64,000 bases of DNA from Azospira inquinata (GCF_018905915.1 NZ_CP064782.1:2790001-2854000); one strand, 5' to 3'; counted from the stretch's first letter, positions 19,100-28,131 are shown. Translations and numbers: made by a program. The notes: generated by a model not told the origin, from the sequence alone.

Positions 19100-20302
19100 T
19101 TAGGCCAAGGCTACCTGCCCGGCCCAGGCCAAGGCATCGATTTGCAGGGCGCCGAAGACCGTGGGGGAAATGCCTTCCGTTTCCAGCAGGGGTACGGCCA
19201 GGGCGAATTCTCCCCGGTCCCCATGTTCCAGAATGGCGAGCAGATGGCCCAGCTGGCCGGCGTGGGCGGCCAGGGCGCCCTGGACCTCGTCGGTGAGGGG
19301 CAGGGCGGCGAGAATGTCGCTCATGGATAGGTGCAGGAGAATGTTGAGCAGGGAGAAGGCCCCCACCATGTAGGCGCAGTCCCGGAAATCCCGGTCCTCC
19401 GCCTTATCCGGGGCGGCAGCCATGGCCAGCCGCTCCATCAGGGCGCCCCGCAGGGCGGCCTGTTGCATGAGGGGGTTGGGCTGTTGCTCTTCGCTGAACT
19501 GGTGGGCGTAGATGAGCAGTTGCAGCCAGCGTTGCAGCTGGCGCCGGCCCAGGAGGGTGATGGCCTGGCCGAAGCTGGAAATGCGGGTGGTTACCCCCAG
19601 GGAAACGGAATTCACCAGACGCAGCAGGTTGTAGGAAAGCTTGGCTTCCTGCTTGAACAGTTCTTCCAGTTCCCGGGTATCCGCGTCCTGGACGATGAGG
19701 GAGAGAATTTTCAGGAGCCGCAGCTTGGCCGGGTCCGGCACCGTGCCGTCCACCTCGTCCGGACGGAAGAGAAATTCGTTGCTGACCAGGTTGAAGCCCC
19801 GGGCACCGCACCAGGCCAGCAGATCGTTGTTGCGCACCTGACGGGCCACCAGCACCAGCCCCGCTTCCTTGGCCCGGGCCAGTTCCAGGGGGGAGACCTG
19901 GTCACGGGCCTGGCGGGCGTCCAGCACGGCCCAGTCCGCCTTGCGCTGGATCAGGTGATTCAGGGTGGCGTTGCTGTCCGCCTGGGCGGCGATACGGAAA
20001 CCCGGATGGCGGAGAAAGCTCAGATCCTGGTCCAGATCCCCGTCCGGCAGGGTGAGGATGAGCTGTTCCACCGGCAGTTGGGTGGCGATGGAATTGCGGG
20101 CGTAGATTTCCCGATCCCCGGGCATCAGCCAGGGCAGGGTGAGGGGGTGGGGCAGGCTGCGATTGTGTTGGGCCAGGTGGGTGATGCCCGTGGCGGCCAG
20201 TTCCCCATCGGGGAAATCTTCAGGAAAAAGCGCCAGGTCCACGCCGGCCCAGGCCAGATTCACGTTCAGCAAAGGACGCAGAAAAGGGTAGGGAACGATC
20301 AT
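19100..20302 (-). CDS. HDOD-domain signalling protein (YuxH type, degenerate EAL)
   Basis: 400 residues. The C-terminal HDOD domain (about 190-385) shows KLLKILSLI-like helices, FKQEAKLSYNLLRLVNS and ITLLGRRQLQRWLQL. The N-terminal half resembles the EAL part of YuxH-like proteins but has lost the EAL, DDFGxG and other metal ligands, so it may bind rather than cleave c-di-GMP, or do neither. Members are linked to motility and c-di-GMP control. The gene lies just upstream of the GAF/PAS/GGDEF/EAL gene on the same strand (about 100-base gap); they could form an operon. Confidence 0.85.
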   Translation of the reverse strand: MIVPYPFLRPLLNVNLAWAGVDLALFPEDFPDGELAATGITHLAQHNRSLPHPLTLPWLMPGDREIYARNSIATQLPVEQLILTLPDGDLDQDLSFLRHPGFRIAAQADSNATLNHLIQRKADWAVLDARQARDQVSPLELARAKEAGLVLVARQVRNNDLLAWCGARGFNLVSNEFLFRPDEVDGTVPDPAKLRLLKILSLIVQDADTRELEELFKQEAKLSYNLLRLVNSVSLGVTTRISSFGQAITLLGRRQLQRWLQLLIYAHQFSEEQQPNPLMQQAALRGALMERLAMAAAPDKAEDRDFRDCAYMVGAFSLLNILLHLSMSDILAALPLTDEVQGALAAHAGQLGHLLAILEHGDRGEFALAVPLLETEGISPTVFGALQIDALAWAGQVALA

Positions 20303-20436
20303 GGCCGTAAGTTCTAATACTAAGAGCTAGGATTGTAGCCGTTTCCCGGACGGGTGCCAGCCTTTATGCTTATGCTGGGCCAATTTCCGGGGCCCGGGGG
20401 CCTGATGGCGGGCTTCCTGGCTATGCCGTTAGGCTT

Positions 20437-21072
20437 TTACTGCCCCTTGCCCAGGTCCGCAGCCGCCAGGTCCGCCGGGGTATTCAGATTGCGGAAATTC
20501 TCCGGGTCGGGAAATTCCACCCAGCGGGTAGCCCGGCTGGCCAGCCAGGCCAACACCCGCTGGCCCCCCCCATCCAGATAGGCCCCCAGGGGGGCGGCCA
20601 GGGTGGTGGAGCAGAGGCAGCAGAGGGGATGCTCCCGGCCGCCGCTGCGGACCGCCGCCACCTCTCCCGGGTTTTCCGCCAAGGCCTGGGCCAGACGGGC
20701 CACCAGATCCGGAGGCAGAAAGGGGGTGTCGCAGGGGGCGGCGGCCACCCAGGGGTAGGGGGAGCGGCCCAGGGCTTCCAGCAGTCCGGCCAGGGGGCCG
20801 GGATAATCCGGGCGCTGGTCGCCAAAAACCGGGTAGCCCCAGGCCCCGTAGATGTCCGGATGCCGGTTGGCGTTGATGGCCAGGGCGCTGACCTGAGGCG
20901 CCAGGGTTAGGGCCACCCGCCGGGCCAGGGGCACACCCCCCAGACATTGGAGTCCCTTGTCCGCCCCGCCGTAACGACGCCCCAGGCCTCCGGCCAGGAC
21001 CACGCCCCAGATCGGTTGGTTTAGGGGGGCAGGGGGAAAGGGGGGAGCTGGCGGGGAAGCGGGGGCGGTCAT
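20437..21072 (-). CDS. mobA: Molybdenum cofactor guanylyltransferase
   Basis: Transfers GMP from GTP to molybdopterin to form the bis-MGD cofactor used by DMSO reductase-family enzymes (nitrate reductase, formate dehydrogenase, perchlorate reductase). It has 211 residues. The nucleotide-binding motif is WGVVLAGGLGRRYGGADKGL, followed by RPDYPGPLAGLLEAL and AAAPCDTPFLP. A Pro/Ala-rich N-terminal extension of about 20 residues precedes the conserved core, so the true start may be slightly later. It stands between the HDOD gene and mgtA on the minus strand. Confidence 0.93.
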   Translation of the reverse strand: MTAPASPPAPPFPPAPLNQPIWGVVLAGGLGRRYGGADKGLQCLGGVPLARRVALTLAPQVSALAINANRHPDIYGAWGYPVFGDQRPDYPGPLAGLLEALGRSPYPWVAAAPCDTPFLPPDLVARLAQALAENPGEVAAVRSGGREHPLCCLCSTTLAAPLGAYLDGGGQRVLAWLASRATRWVEFPDPENFRNLNTPADLAAADLGKGQ

Positions 21073-21155
21073 GGGGCTAGTAGGCCTGAAGCGGCTGCCC
21101 TTGGCAAGCCGCCACCCCGCGCCTGGGGGGAGCGGGGCGGCGGGACGCTATGGGT

Positions 21156-23915
21156 TTATTGCCAGCCGTAGCGGCGGCTGTAGAAGCCTTTCATCCACTG
21201 GGTGAGGCCCATATAGCCCAGCAAAATGGCGGCCAGGGCGCCGAAGTAGGCCAGGGGCAGGGCTTCCAGCTTGAAGTAGTGGGCATAGGGGCCCATGACC
21301 ATGACAATGCCCAGGATCATGATGGCCAGGGTGGCCAACAGCAGGGGCCAGCCCGCCCGGCTTTGCAGGAAGGGAATGCGCCGGGTGCGGATCATGTGCA
21401 CGATCAGGGTTTGGGAGAGGAGGCCTTCCACGAACCAGCCGGATTGGAACAGGCTTTGGTGTTCCGGCCCGTTGGCGCCGAAGGCGAACCACATGAGGGC
21501 AAAGGTGAGAATGTCGAACACCGAGCTCACCGGCCCGAAAAAGGCCATGAAGCGGCCCAGGTCCGTGGGGTTCCAGTGCTGGGGCCGGGCCACCTGTTCC
21601 GGGTCCACATTGTCGAAGGGAATGGCCACCTGGGAGAAGTCATAGAGCAGGTTCTGCACCAGGAGCTGGAGGGGCAGCATGGGCAGGAAGGGCAGGAAGG
21701 CGCTGGCCACCAGGACGGAAAAGACGTTGCCGAAGTTGGAACTGGCGGTCATCTTGATGTACTTGAGCATATTGGCGAAGGTCTTGCGCCCTTCCACCAC
21801 CCCTTCTTCCAGGACCATCAGGCTCTTTTCCAGGAGAATGATGTCCGCCGCTTCCTTGGCGATATCCACCGCCGTATCCACGGAAATGCCGATGTCCGCC
21901 GCCCGCAGGGCCGGGGCGTCGTTGATGCCGTCTCCCATGAAGCCCACCACGTGGCCCCGTTGGCGCAGGGCCCGGACAATGCGTTCCTTGTGGGCCGGGG
22001 TGAGTTTGGCGAAAACATTGGCTTGCTCCGCCCGCAGGCCCAGGGCCTGGTCATCCAGGTCTTCCACTTCGGCCCCCAGGAGAATGCCGGTAATGGGCAT
22101 ATCCACTTCCCGGCAGATTTTGCTGGTGACCAGCTCGTTGTCCCCGGTGAGCACCTTGACCGCTACCCCGTGGTCGTTCAGGGCGGTGATGGCAGGGGCG
22201 GTGGTTTCCTTGGGGGGGTCCAGGAAGGCGATGTATCCCAGGAGTTCCAGCTCCTTTTCATCCGCCACCCCGTAGGTGTCCTGGGTGGGGGGCAGTTCTC
22301 GACCGGCCACGGCCACCACCCGCAGGCCGTCCTCGTTCAGGTCGGCGGTGACGGCCCGGAGCTGGGCCAGGAGTTCCGGGGTCAGGGTTTCCGTTTCCTC
22401 CCCGTGGCGCACCCGGCTGCAAACGGAAAGAATTTCCTCCACCGCCCCCTTGCAGATGAGCAGATGGTGTTCATCGTGTTCCGCCACCACCACGGACATG
22501 CGGCGCCGGGAGAAATCGAAGGGGATTTCATCCACCTTGCGGTAGGTGCCGGAAACGTTCAATTCCCGATGCACTTCCACATGGTCCAGCACCGCCACGT
22601 CCAGGAGGTTTTTCAGGCCGGTTTGGTAATAGCTGTTCAGGTAGGCGTATTCCAGCACCGCGTCCGATTCCTGGCCGAAGGCGTCCGTATGGCGCTCCAG
22701 GAAAATGTGGTCCTGGGTCAGGGTGCCGGTTTTATCCGTGCAGAGAATGTCCATGGCGCCAAAGTTCTGGATGGCGTCCAGGCGTTTGACGATGACCTTT
22801 TTCCGGGACAGGAGCACCGCCCCCTTGGCCAGGGTGGAGGTGACGATCATGGGTAGCATTTCCGGGGTCAGGCCCACGGCGATGGACAGGGAGAAGAGGA
22901 AGGCTTCCAGCCAGTCTCCCTTGGTGAATCCGTTAATGAGCAGCACCAGGGGGGTCATCACCAGCATGAAGCGCACCAGCAGCCAGCTCACCTTGTTCAC
23001 CCCGGCCTGGAAGGCGGTCACCGTGTGATCCTGGGCCGTGACCCGCTCCGCCAGGGCGCCGAAATAGGTCCGGTTGCCGGTGGTGATGACCACCGCCAGG
23101 GCGGAGCCGCTCACCACGTTGGTACCCATGAAGAGAATATTGTCCAGTTCCACCGGGTTGGTGCTGGCCCGCTTGGCCTCGGCGAATTTTTCCACCGGCA
23201 GGGATTCCCCGGTCATGGCCGCCTGGCTGACGAACAAATCCTTGGCGGAGAGCACCCGCAGGTCCGCCGGGATCATGTCCCCGGCGGAGAGGAGCACCAC
23301 GTCCCCGGGCACCAGTTCCCGGATCGGCAATTCCCGGCGATGGGCGGGTTTGGCCTGGAGATGGACGCCGTAATACTGGTTGAAGAGGGGAGCGGCCTCT
23401 TCCGACAAATCCCGGCGCAGCACCGTGGCCGTGTTGCTGACCATTTCCTTGAGCTTGTCCGCCGCCTTGTTGGAGCGGAATTCCTGGATGAAGCGGATGA
23501 CCACGGAAAGGCTCACCATGAGGGAAATGACCACGGTGGCCTTCATGTCCTCTGTGTAATAGGAAATGGCGGCCAGCAGGGTGAGCAGGAGATTGAAGGG
23601 GTTCTGGTAGCAGTGCCAGAGATGGCGCCACCAGGGCAGGGGCTTTTCTTGCTGGACCGCGTTGGGGCCGAACCGATCCCGCAGGGCTTCCGCCTGCACA
23701 TCGGTGAGCCCGTCCATGGCCGTGTGCAGGTCGGCCAGCAGGCCTTCCACCGATTCCTGGGACGCCCACACCAGGGTCTGGGCCAGGGAAGGGGGCACTT
23801 CCTTGGAAACGGTGGGGCTGCGGAAAGCGTCAAAAATGGTTAGGCGGCGGAAATGGCGGCCCAGGTTAGGGCTGCGCAGTACGCCTGCCAGTTGCTTGAG
23901 AATCTGGATCTGCAT
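21156..23915 (-). CDS. mgtA: P-type Mg2+-transporting ATPase (MgtA type)
   Basis: P-IIIB cation ATPase of 919 residues that imports Mg2+ across the inner membrane using ATP (family knowledge). The phosphorylated Asp394 lies in CTDKTGTLTQD. Other motifs are the actuator MTGESLPVEK, nucleotide domain KGAVEEIL, the GFMGDGINDAPALRAADIGI hinge, and about ten membrane segments with LLPLQLLVQNLLYDFSQV. Ribosome-binding site GGGAG lies just before the ATG. An exceptional hairpin-rich leader precedes it (23938-24225), which suggests RNA-level regulation, as known for enterobacterial mgtA but with unrelated sequence. Confidence 0.94.
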   Translation of the reverse strand: MQIQILKQLAGVLRSPNLGRHFRRLTIFDAFRSPTVSKEVPPSLAQTLVWASQESVEGLLADLHTAMDGLTDVQAEALRDRFGPNAVQQEKPLPWWRHLWHCYQNPFNLLLTLLAAISYYTEDMKATVVISLMVSLSVVIRFIQEFRSNKAADKLKEMVSNTATVLRRDLSEEAAPLFNQYYGVHLQAKPAHRRELPIRELVPGDVVLLSAGDMIPADLRVLSAKDLFVSQAAMTGESLPVEKFAEAKRASTNPVELDNILFMGTNVVSGSALAVVITTGNRTYFGALAERVTAQDHTVTAFQAGVNKVSWLLVRFMLVMTPLVLLINGFTKGDWLEAFLFSLSIAVGLTPEMLPMIVTSTLAKGAVLLSRKKVIVKRLDAIQNFGAMDILCTDKTGTLTQDHIFLERHTDAFGQESDAVLEYAYLNSYYQTGLKNLLDVAVLDHVEVHRELNVSGTYRKVDEIPFDFSRRRMSVVVAEHDEHHLLICKGAVEEILSVCSRVRHGEETETLTPELLAQLRAVTADLNEDGLRVVAVAGRELPPTQDTYGVADEKELELLGYIAFLDPPKETTAPAITALNDHGVAVKVLTGDNELVTSKICREVDMPITGILLGAEVEDLDDQALGLRAEQANVFAKLTPAHKERIVRALRQRGHVVGFMGDGINDAPALRAADIGISVDTAVDIAKEAADIILLEKSLMVLEEGVVEGRKTFANMLKYIKMTASSNFGNVFSVLVASAFLPFLPMLPLQLLVQNLLYDFSQVAIPFDNVDPEQVARPQHWNPTDLGRFMAFFGPVSSVFDILTFALMWFAFGANGPEHQSLFQSGWFVEGLLSQTLIVHMIRTRRIPFLQSRAGWPLLLATLAIMILGIVMVMGPYAHYFKLEALPLAYFGALAAILLGYMGLTQWMKGFYSRRYGWQ

Positions 23916-23937
23916 GGGAGTCTCCCGTTTTTTCCCT

Positions 23938-24225
23938 GCGTCAGGCGCCCAAGGGGCCCGGGGCCATTATGGCGGCCCGGGCCGGTCATCTGCCTGACGC
24001 TCACACGCGGCGCCGGGTCCGACCGTTGCCTGTGGGGCACAAGGGGTCGGGCAAAGGGCCGCAGCCTAGCGGTCAATTGCTACGATTGGATGAATCGGGG
24101 AAAACGGAAGGTCGATCCGCGAGAACCGTGGATCGGGGATGCCGTTTTCCGCCTCCCGGCGGAAAACGGACGGTCCTGCGTGTCAGTTCGCCGGGCAAGG
24201 TCCGGCCTGAGGCCGGCTGCTACTC
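23938..24225 (-). promoter_or_regulatory. Structured mgtA leader, candidate metal-sensing RNA
   Basis: Read on the minus strand: motif GAGTAGC (24225-24219), a hairpin CCGGCC/GGCCGG, then GACCTTGCC (24202-24194). These echo the two conserved loop motifs of yybP-ykoY manganese riboswitches but are closer together than usual. Next is a perfect 12-bp stem (24169-24158 with 24153-24142, 4-base loop). Its second arm, containing GGAAAACGG, can instead pair with CCGTTTTCC at 24107-24099, so two exclusive folds are possible. Last, a 9-bp stem (24000-23992 with 23946-23938) encloses a G+C-rich inner hairpin just before the ribosome-binding site. Structure is read directly; function is inferred. Confidence 0.45.
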
Positions 24226-24707
24226 GGATAAGAATCACTGTCCACGAAGGACGCTCCTGGGTAATGAAACGGGGCGCAAGATAGCCCCTCGGCGGTGGAA
24301 AGTAAAAGCTTTTTTTGTGTCAGTTTGTTTCCTTTCCGCCCCTCGCCGGCGGGGCGGCGGGATGCTCCCCTGGGGAGGCGGTTTCGGGGATGGGAAAATC
24401 AGGGCTGGAGGTGTACCGGCGGGTTTTAGGACGGGGCCTAACCGGAGGGGACCGGTGAAAGGGCTTGGGTCGGGGTGCTGGGCGGAAGGGACGGGCCGAT
24501 GGGGGCGAGGCAGAAGCTCGAGAGAATGCCGCCCGAGGTATGGCCGGGAGCGAAGCTAAAGGAGGTGTAGTGGCCAGGGAAAGGGGGCAGGGGGGCGTTG
24601 GGTGGGGTGGCCGATCTCCCGTCCGGGGTTACTTCCTGGCGTTGTCAGCCCGGAGGCCGGGCTATCCCTCCCGCGTCCCGAGCCGGAGCGTTTTCCTTAT
24701 CCGCCGC
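24226..24707. other. Gene-free stretch upstream of the mgtA leader
   Basis: About 480 bases with no frame I can support. The part at 24300-24340 is T-rich and may hold the mgtA promoter; the rest is very G-rich on the plus strand. I compared it by eye with RNase P RNA and the cobalamin riboswitch and saw no match. Confidence 0.4.
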
Positions 24708-25187
24708 TTAGCCCAGCAGCCGGGCTAGCTTTTCTTCCAGCAGGCGCACGTGTTCCGCTTCTTCCGCGGCGAATTCTTCGGCCCAGGCCCGAATCTTGGC
24801 GTTGTCCGTGGTTTGGGCGATCTGGGCGTAGAAGCGTTGGCCCCGGTTTTCGCTTTCCAGGGCCAGATCCAGGGCCGCGTCTACTCCCATGAGGCCGTCC
24901 ACCCCGTGCCAGCCCACCCGTTCCGGGCTGGCCCCGTCGGGCCATTCCCATTCCATGGGGCCCAGTTCCGGCAGGGGGCGGGCCCCCACCCGGGCCCGGG
25001 CCTGGGCCAGGTGACGCCGGGAGAATTCGGCCATGCGCCGAAAAAATTCCGCCGCATCCGGATTGCCCAGGGTGTCCATGGCATCCGCCAGTTCGCTGAA
25101 ACCGGCGGCGGCTTCCTCTTCCAGGCGCACGGCGTGGGCGAGAAAAATGAAAGGATCGTGAAGGACTTTATTGAGGGTCTGGGGCAT
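24708..25187 (-). CDS. Ferritin-like diiron protein (rubrerythrin-type, no rubredoxin domain)
   Basis: A 159-residue four-helix-bundle protein. Candidate iron ligands are the Glu cluster in RLEEEAAAGF, His in FSRRHLAQ, Glu in ESENRGQRFY and the final EEAEHVRLLEEKL. The C-terminal Cys4 rubredoxin part of classic rubrerythrins is missing. Similar small proteins accompany fixABCX and nif genes and may protect against oxygen or peroxide, or store iron (family context). Three nearby in-frame ATGs are possible (25208, 25199, 25187); 25187 is chosen because GGAA lies at proper distance. It is the last gene of the fix cluster, 166 bases after fixX. Confidence 0.85.
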   Translation of the reverse strand: MPQTLNKVLHDPFIFLAHAVRLEEEAAAGFSELADAMDTLGNPDAAEFFRRMAEFSRRHLAQARARVGARPLPELGPMEWEWPDGASPERVGWHGVDGLMGVDAALDLALESENRGQRFYAQIAQTTDNAKIRAWAEEFAAEEAEHVRLLEEKLARLLG

Positions 25188-25209
25188 GGTGTTTTCCATG
25201 AATGCCATG

Positions 25210-25247
25210 GGCAGGCGCCGGTCCGGGAAAAGGGACCGGCGCCTGCC
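25210..25247. other. Perfect 15-bp hairpin between fixX and the ferritin-like gene
   Basis: GGCAGGCGCCGGTCC (25210-25224) pairs with GGACCGGCGCCTGCC (25233-25247) over an 8-base loop. On the minus strand it abuts the first possible start codon and has no T-tract; on the plus strand GTTTTGT follows. It may be a processing or attenuation site that lowers or separates expression of the ferritin-like gene from fixX. Confidence 0.6.
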
Positions 25248-25353
25248 GTTTTGTCTGAAGGGGTGGGGCGTTCCAGGGGCTCCGGGGCGGTATTCCGCCA
25301 CCGGGGAGGGCTGGCTTGCCCCGGACAGCTTCCCGACGGGGCCGGGAAGGGGC

Positions 25354-25656
25354 TTAACCGAACTTGAAAAGTATACCGAATCCGCCCCGGGGGTAGTTCC
25401 AGTCCACATTCTTGGGGGCGCAGACCACCCGGCAGGTGCCGCATTCCAGGCAGCCGTCCGTGACCAGGTCCACCTTGCCGTTTTCCAGGCGCCAGCAGCC
25501 CGCCGGGCAGCACCAGACGCAGGACTGGGTGTCGCAGGTAGCGCAGGTGGCGGCGTTCTTGATGTGAATGTGGGGGCGGCCGCTATCCACCCGGTAACGG
25601 TTTTGGAACAGCTTTTCTTCCACATTCACCGTGGGGGTCAGGGTTTCCGTGGTCAT
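25354..25656 (-). CDS. fixX: Ferredoxin-like protein FixX
   Basis: A 100-residue electron carrier that works with FixC. Cysteine clusters are CATCDTQSCVWCCPAGCW and CLECGTCRVVCAP, matching the FixX/ETF-QO ferredoxin arrangement for an iron-sulfur cluster. It begins within a 4-base overlap of the fixC stop (ATGA), so the two are translationally coupled. FixABCX bifurcates electrons from NADH to quinone and a low-potential ferredoxin or flavodoxin for nitrogenase (established for diazotrophs). Confidence 0.95.
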   Translation of the reverse strand: MTTETLTPTVNVEEKLFQNRYRVDSGRPHIHIKNAATCATCDTQSCVWCCPAGCWRLENGKVDLVTDGCLECGTCRVVCAPKNVDWNYPRGGFGILFKFG

Positions 25657-26954
25657 TTGAAGGCCCTCCAGAATTTGTAGGCATCCCCGATCAGGCCCCA
25701 GAAGGAACGTTTTTCCTTGAAGCTTTGCCAGATCTGCCGTTGCTTTTCCTGTTTGCTGTCCCCGTCCACCGTGAGTAGGGTCTTGGCCGCCCGGTCGAGC
25801 AGGCCCGGATACACCCCGAGGAACTGGGGATTGGCCAGGAGCATGTCCGGGGCGTCCTTGTATTTGTTCATGTCGGCCATGACGAAGCTGGCATCCACGG
25901 CCTCCTTGTAGGCGGCCAGATTGGCGGCGCTCATGGGCTTACCCGCCCCCTTCAGGGCGATGAGGGTTTCGGCGGCCAGACGGCCGGTGGTCATGGCCAG
26001 ATTGGACCCTTCCCGGTGGATGGCGTTCACGAAGCCCGCCGAATCCCCCACCATCAGCCAGCCGGCCCCATAGAGCTGGGGCAGGGCCTTGCTGCCCCCT
26101 TCCGGGATCATGTGGGCGGCGTATTCCTTCATTTCCGCTCCGGCGATCAGGGGCCGTACCGCCGGATGCTGCTTCAGCCGCTCCAGCAGCACATAGGGCG
26201 GCAGCTGGCGGGTGCGTAGGTCGGAGAGAATGCAGCCGATGCCGATGGAGATGGAATCCTTGTTGGTGTAAAGGAAACCGGTGCCCAACATGCCTTCCGT
26301 AATGCTGCCGGCGATTTCCGTTACCACCCCCTGGCCCGGGCCGATGTTGAAGCGGGCCTCGATCTGCTCCTTGGGCAGGAACAGGGTTTCCTTGACCGCC
26401 AGGGCGGCGTGTTCCGGGGCAATGTCCCGGCGCAGGCCCGCGTTCTGGGCGAGGAGGGAATTGACCCCGTCCGCCAGCACCACCGCGTCGGCATAGATGT
26501 CCCCGTCTTCCCGTTCCGTGCGTACCCCGATGACCTGGCCGCTAGGGTCCCGCAGCAGTTCCTTGACCGTGGTTTCGCAGATGAGCAGGGCGCCTGCTTC
26601 CTGGACCTTGGCGGAGAACCATTTGTCGAACTTGGCCCGCAGTATGGTGTAGCGGCCTGGCTGATCGGCAAAGTCCTCATTGCGGTAGGTGGCTCCCAGG
26701 TAGGACTTTCCTTCGTCCATGAGCCACATGCGCTGTTCCACCACGGGCCGTTCCAGGGGGGCGGATTCCCGGAAATCCGGGATAATTTTTTCCAGGGCGT
26801 GGCTGTAAAGAATGGCCCCCTGAACGTTCTTGGAGCCCGGGTATTCGCCCCGCTCCAGTTGCAGGACGGAAAGTCCGGCCTTGGCCAGGGTGTAGGCGGC
26901 GGCGTTGCCCGCCGGGCCCGCCCCCACCACGATGACGTCAAATTGTTCACGCAT
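25653..26954 (-). CDS. fixC: Electron transfer flavoprotein-quinone oxidoreductase FixC
   Basis: FAD-dependent membrane-associated subunit of the FixABCX complex, 433 residues from the ATG at 26954. The dinucleotide fold begins at once: FDVIVVGAGPAGNAAAYTLA. Other family segments are GDSAGFVNAIHREGSN and the ANLAAYKEAVDASFVM region. An upstream frame extension exists but is low-complexity and lies inside fixB, so it is rejected. It overlaps fixB by 8 bases and fixX by 4, a tight operon. Confidence 0.95.
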   Translation of the reverse strand: MREQFDVIVVGAGPAGNAAAYTLAKAGLSVLQLERGEYPGSKNVQGAILYSHALEKIIPDFRESAPLERPVVEQRMWLMDEGKSYLGATYRNEDFADQPGRYTILRAKFDKWFSAKVQEAGALLICETTVKELLRDPSGQVIGVRTEREDGDIYADAVVLADGVNSLLAQNAGLRRDIAPEHAALAVKETLFLPKEQIEARFNIGPGQGVVTEIAGSITEGMLGTGFLYTNKDSISIGIGCILSDLRTRQLPPYVLLERLKQHPAVRPLIAGAEMKEYAAHMIPEGGSKALPQLYGAGWLMVGDSAGFVNAIHREGSNLAMTTGRLAAETLIALKGAGKPMSAANLAAYKEAVDASFVMADMNKYKDAPDMLLANPQFLGVYPGLLDRAAKTLLTVDGDSKQEKQRQIWQSFKEKRSFWGLIGDAYKFWRAFK

Positions 26955-28107
26955 GGGTGCTATCTCCCTCCCCGGTCTTGGCCGGGCGCTCTGTGGCGGC
27001 GGCCTGGCGGGCCGCCCGCAGCTGGGCGAGTTTTTTCTGGAAGGCCCGCTCCAGGGCGGGCAGCAGTTCCAGGGCATTGCCCACCAGACCGTAATTGGCG
27101 ATCTGGAAAATGGGGGCCAGGGGATCGGTGTTGATGGCCAGCACCAGGTCTGAGCCTTCCATGCCCACCCGGTGCTGAACGGCGCCGGAAATGCCGGCGG
27201 CGATATAGAGCTTGGGACGCACCGTCTTTCCTGACTGGCCCACCTGGCGTTCCGGTTCGGCCCAGCCCGCGTGGACGGCGGCCCGGGAGGCCCCCACCTC
27301 GGCGCCGATGGTGCGGGCCAGGGCGGTGAGCTGGGCGAAATTGTCCGCCGAACCCAGGCCCCGGCCCCCGGCTACGATGAAATCGGCAAAGGCCAGCTGG
27401 GGCTGATTGCGGTCCTGATCCGGGATAAATTCCACCAGCTTGGTGGCGATCTGGTCCTCGGTGAGGCCCAGGGCGCTCACCTCCACCGGACCCTCCCGGC
27501 CTTCCCGGTGTTCCGGCATGGGCATGACCCGGGGGCGCACGGTGGCCATCTGGGGCCGGGTCTTGTGATTGACGATGGTGCACATCAGACTGCCGCCGAA
27601 GGTGGGGCGGGAGGAGAGCAGGGTGCGGCCTTCCAGATCCACTTCCAGGCGGGTGCAGTCGGCGGTGAGGCCCGTTTCCAGGGTGGTGGCCACGGACCCG
27701 GCCAGATCCCGGCCCTGGGTGGTGGCGCCCAGCAGCAGGATTTCCGGCTTGTGGCTGCGCACCAGTTCGGTCAGGGCGTGGGTGTAGGGCTGGTTGCGGT
27801 AGTCCGCCAGGAGGGGATCGGCCACCAGACGGCAGCGGTCGGCGCCGTAGGCGAAGGCTTCCCGGCAAAAGCCCTGGGTCACTTCCCCCGGGGGGGCGAT
27901 GAGGATGGCGGTCAGTTCCACCTCCAGGGCGTCGGCCAGCTTGCGGCCCTGGCCCATGAGTTCCCAGGAGACGGGATGGACCTGGCCCCGTTCATGTTCC
28001 ACCAGCACCCAGACGCCCCGGTTATCGGCGTACTTGGGATCGAGAGCGGCCCGGCGCTTCTTGGCGGCGGGCGCGGCGGGGGCAGCCCCCGGTGCGGTTG
28101 CGCTCAT
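26947..28107 (-). CDS. fixB: Electron transfer flavoprotein alpha subunit FixB
   Basis: Alpha subunit of the FixAB electron-transfer flavoprotein, 386 residues. The C-terminal FAD domain holds the ETF-alpha signature in VRPKLYIAAGISGAVQHRVG, with GQSGKTV before it. The first 28 residues (Ala/Pro-rich then KKRRAALDPKYADNR) extend beyond the conserved start GVWVLVEHERGQVHPVSWEL; similar tails occur in other FixB proteins. It starts 24 bases after fixA. Confidence 0.94.
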   Translation of the reverse strand: MSATAPGAAPAAPAAKKRRAALDPKYADNRGVWVLVEHERGQVHPVSWELMGQGRKLADALEVELTAILIAPPGEVTQGFCREAFAYGADRCRLVADPLLADYRNQPYTHALTELVRSHKPEILLLGATTQGRDLAGSVATTLETGLTADCTRLEVDLEGRTLLSSRPTFGGSLMCTIVNHKTRPQMATVRPRVMPMPEHREGREGPVEVSALGLTEDQIATKLVEFIPDQDRNQPQLAFADFIVAGGRGLGSADNFAQLTALARTIGAEVGASRAAVHAGWAEPERQVGQSGKTVRPKLYIAAGISGAVQHRVGMEGSDLVLAINTDPLAPIFQIANYGLVGNALELLPALERAFQKKLAQLRAARQAAATERPAKTGEGDSTHA

Positions 28108-28131
28108 AACGTTGTTTCCAGATTTTAGGGG

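Noticed and set aside
21150..22856. 568-residue plus-strand frame opposite mgtA
   Set aside because: Antisense shadow of a well-conserved P-type ATPase.
23840..24076. Short frame on the minus strand before mgtA, proline-containing, like a leader peptide
   Set aside because: It starts with TTG, has no ribosome-binding site and overlaps mgtA out of frame; proline density is not above what G+C content would give.
24400..24560. G-rich region with GGTGAAAGGG-like segments suggesting a structural RNA
   Set aside because: Compared by eye with RNase P RNA and cobalamin riboswitch cores; the invariant segments are missing.
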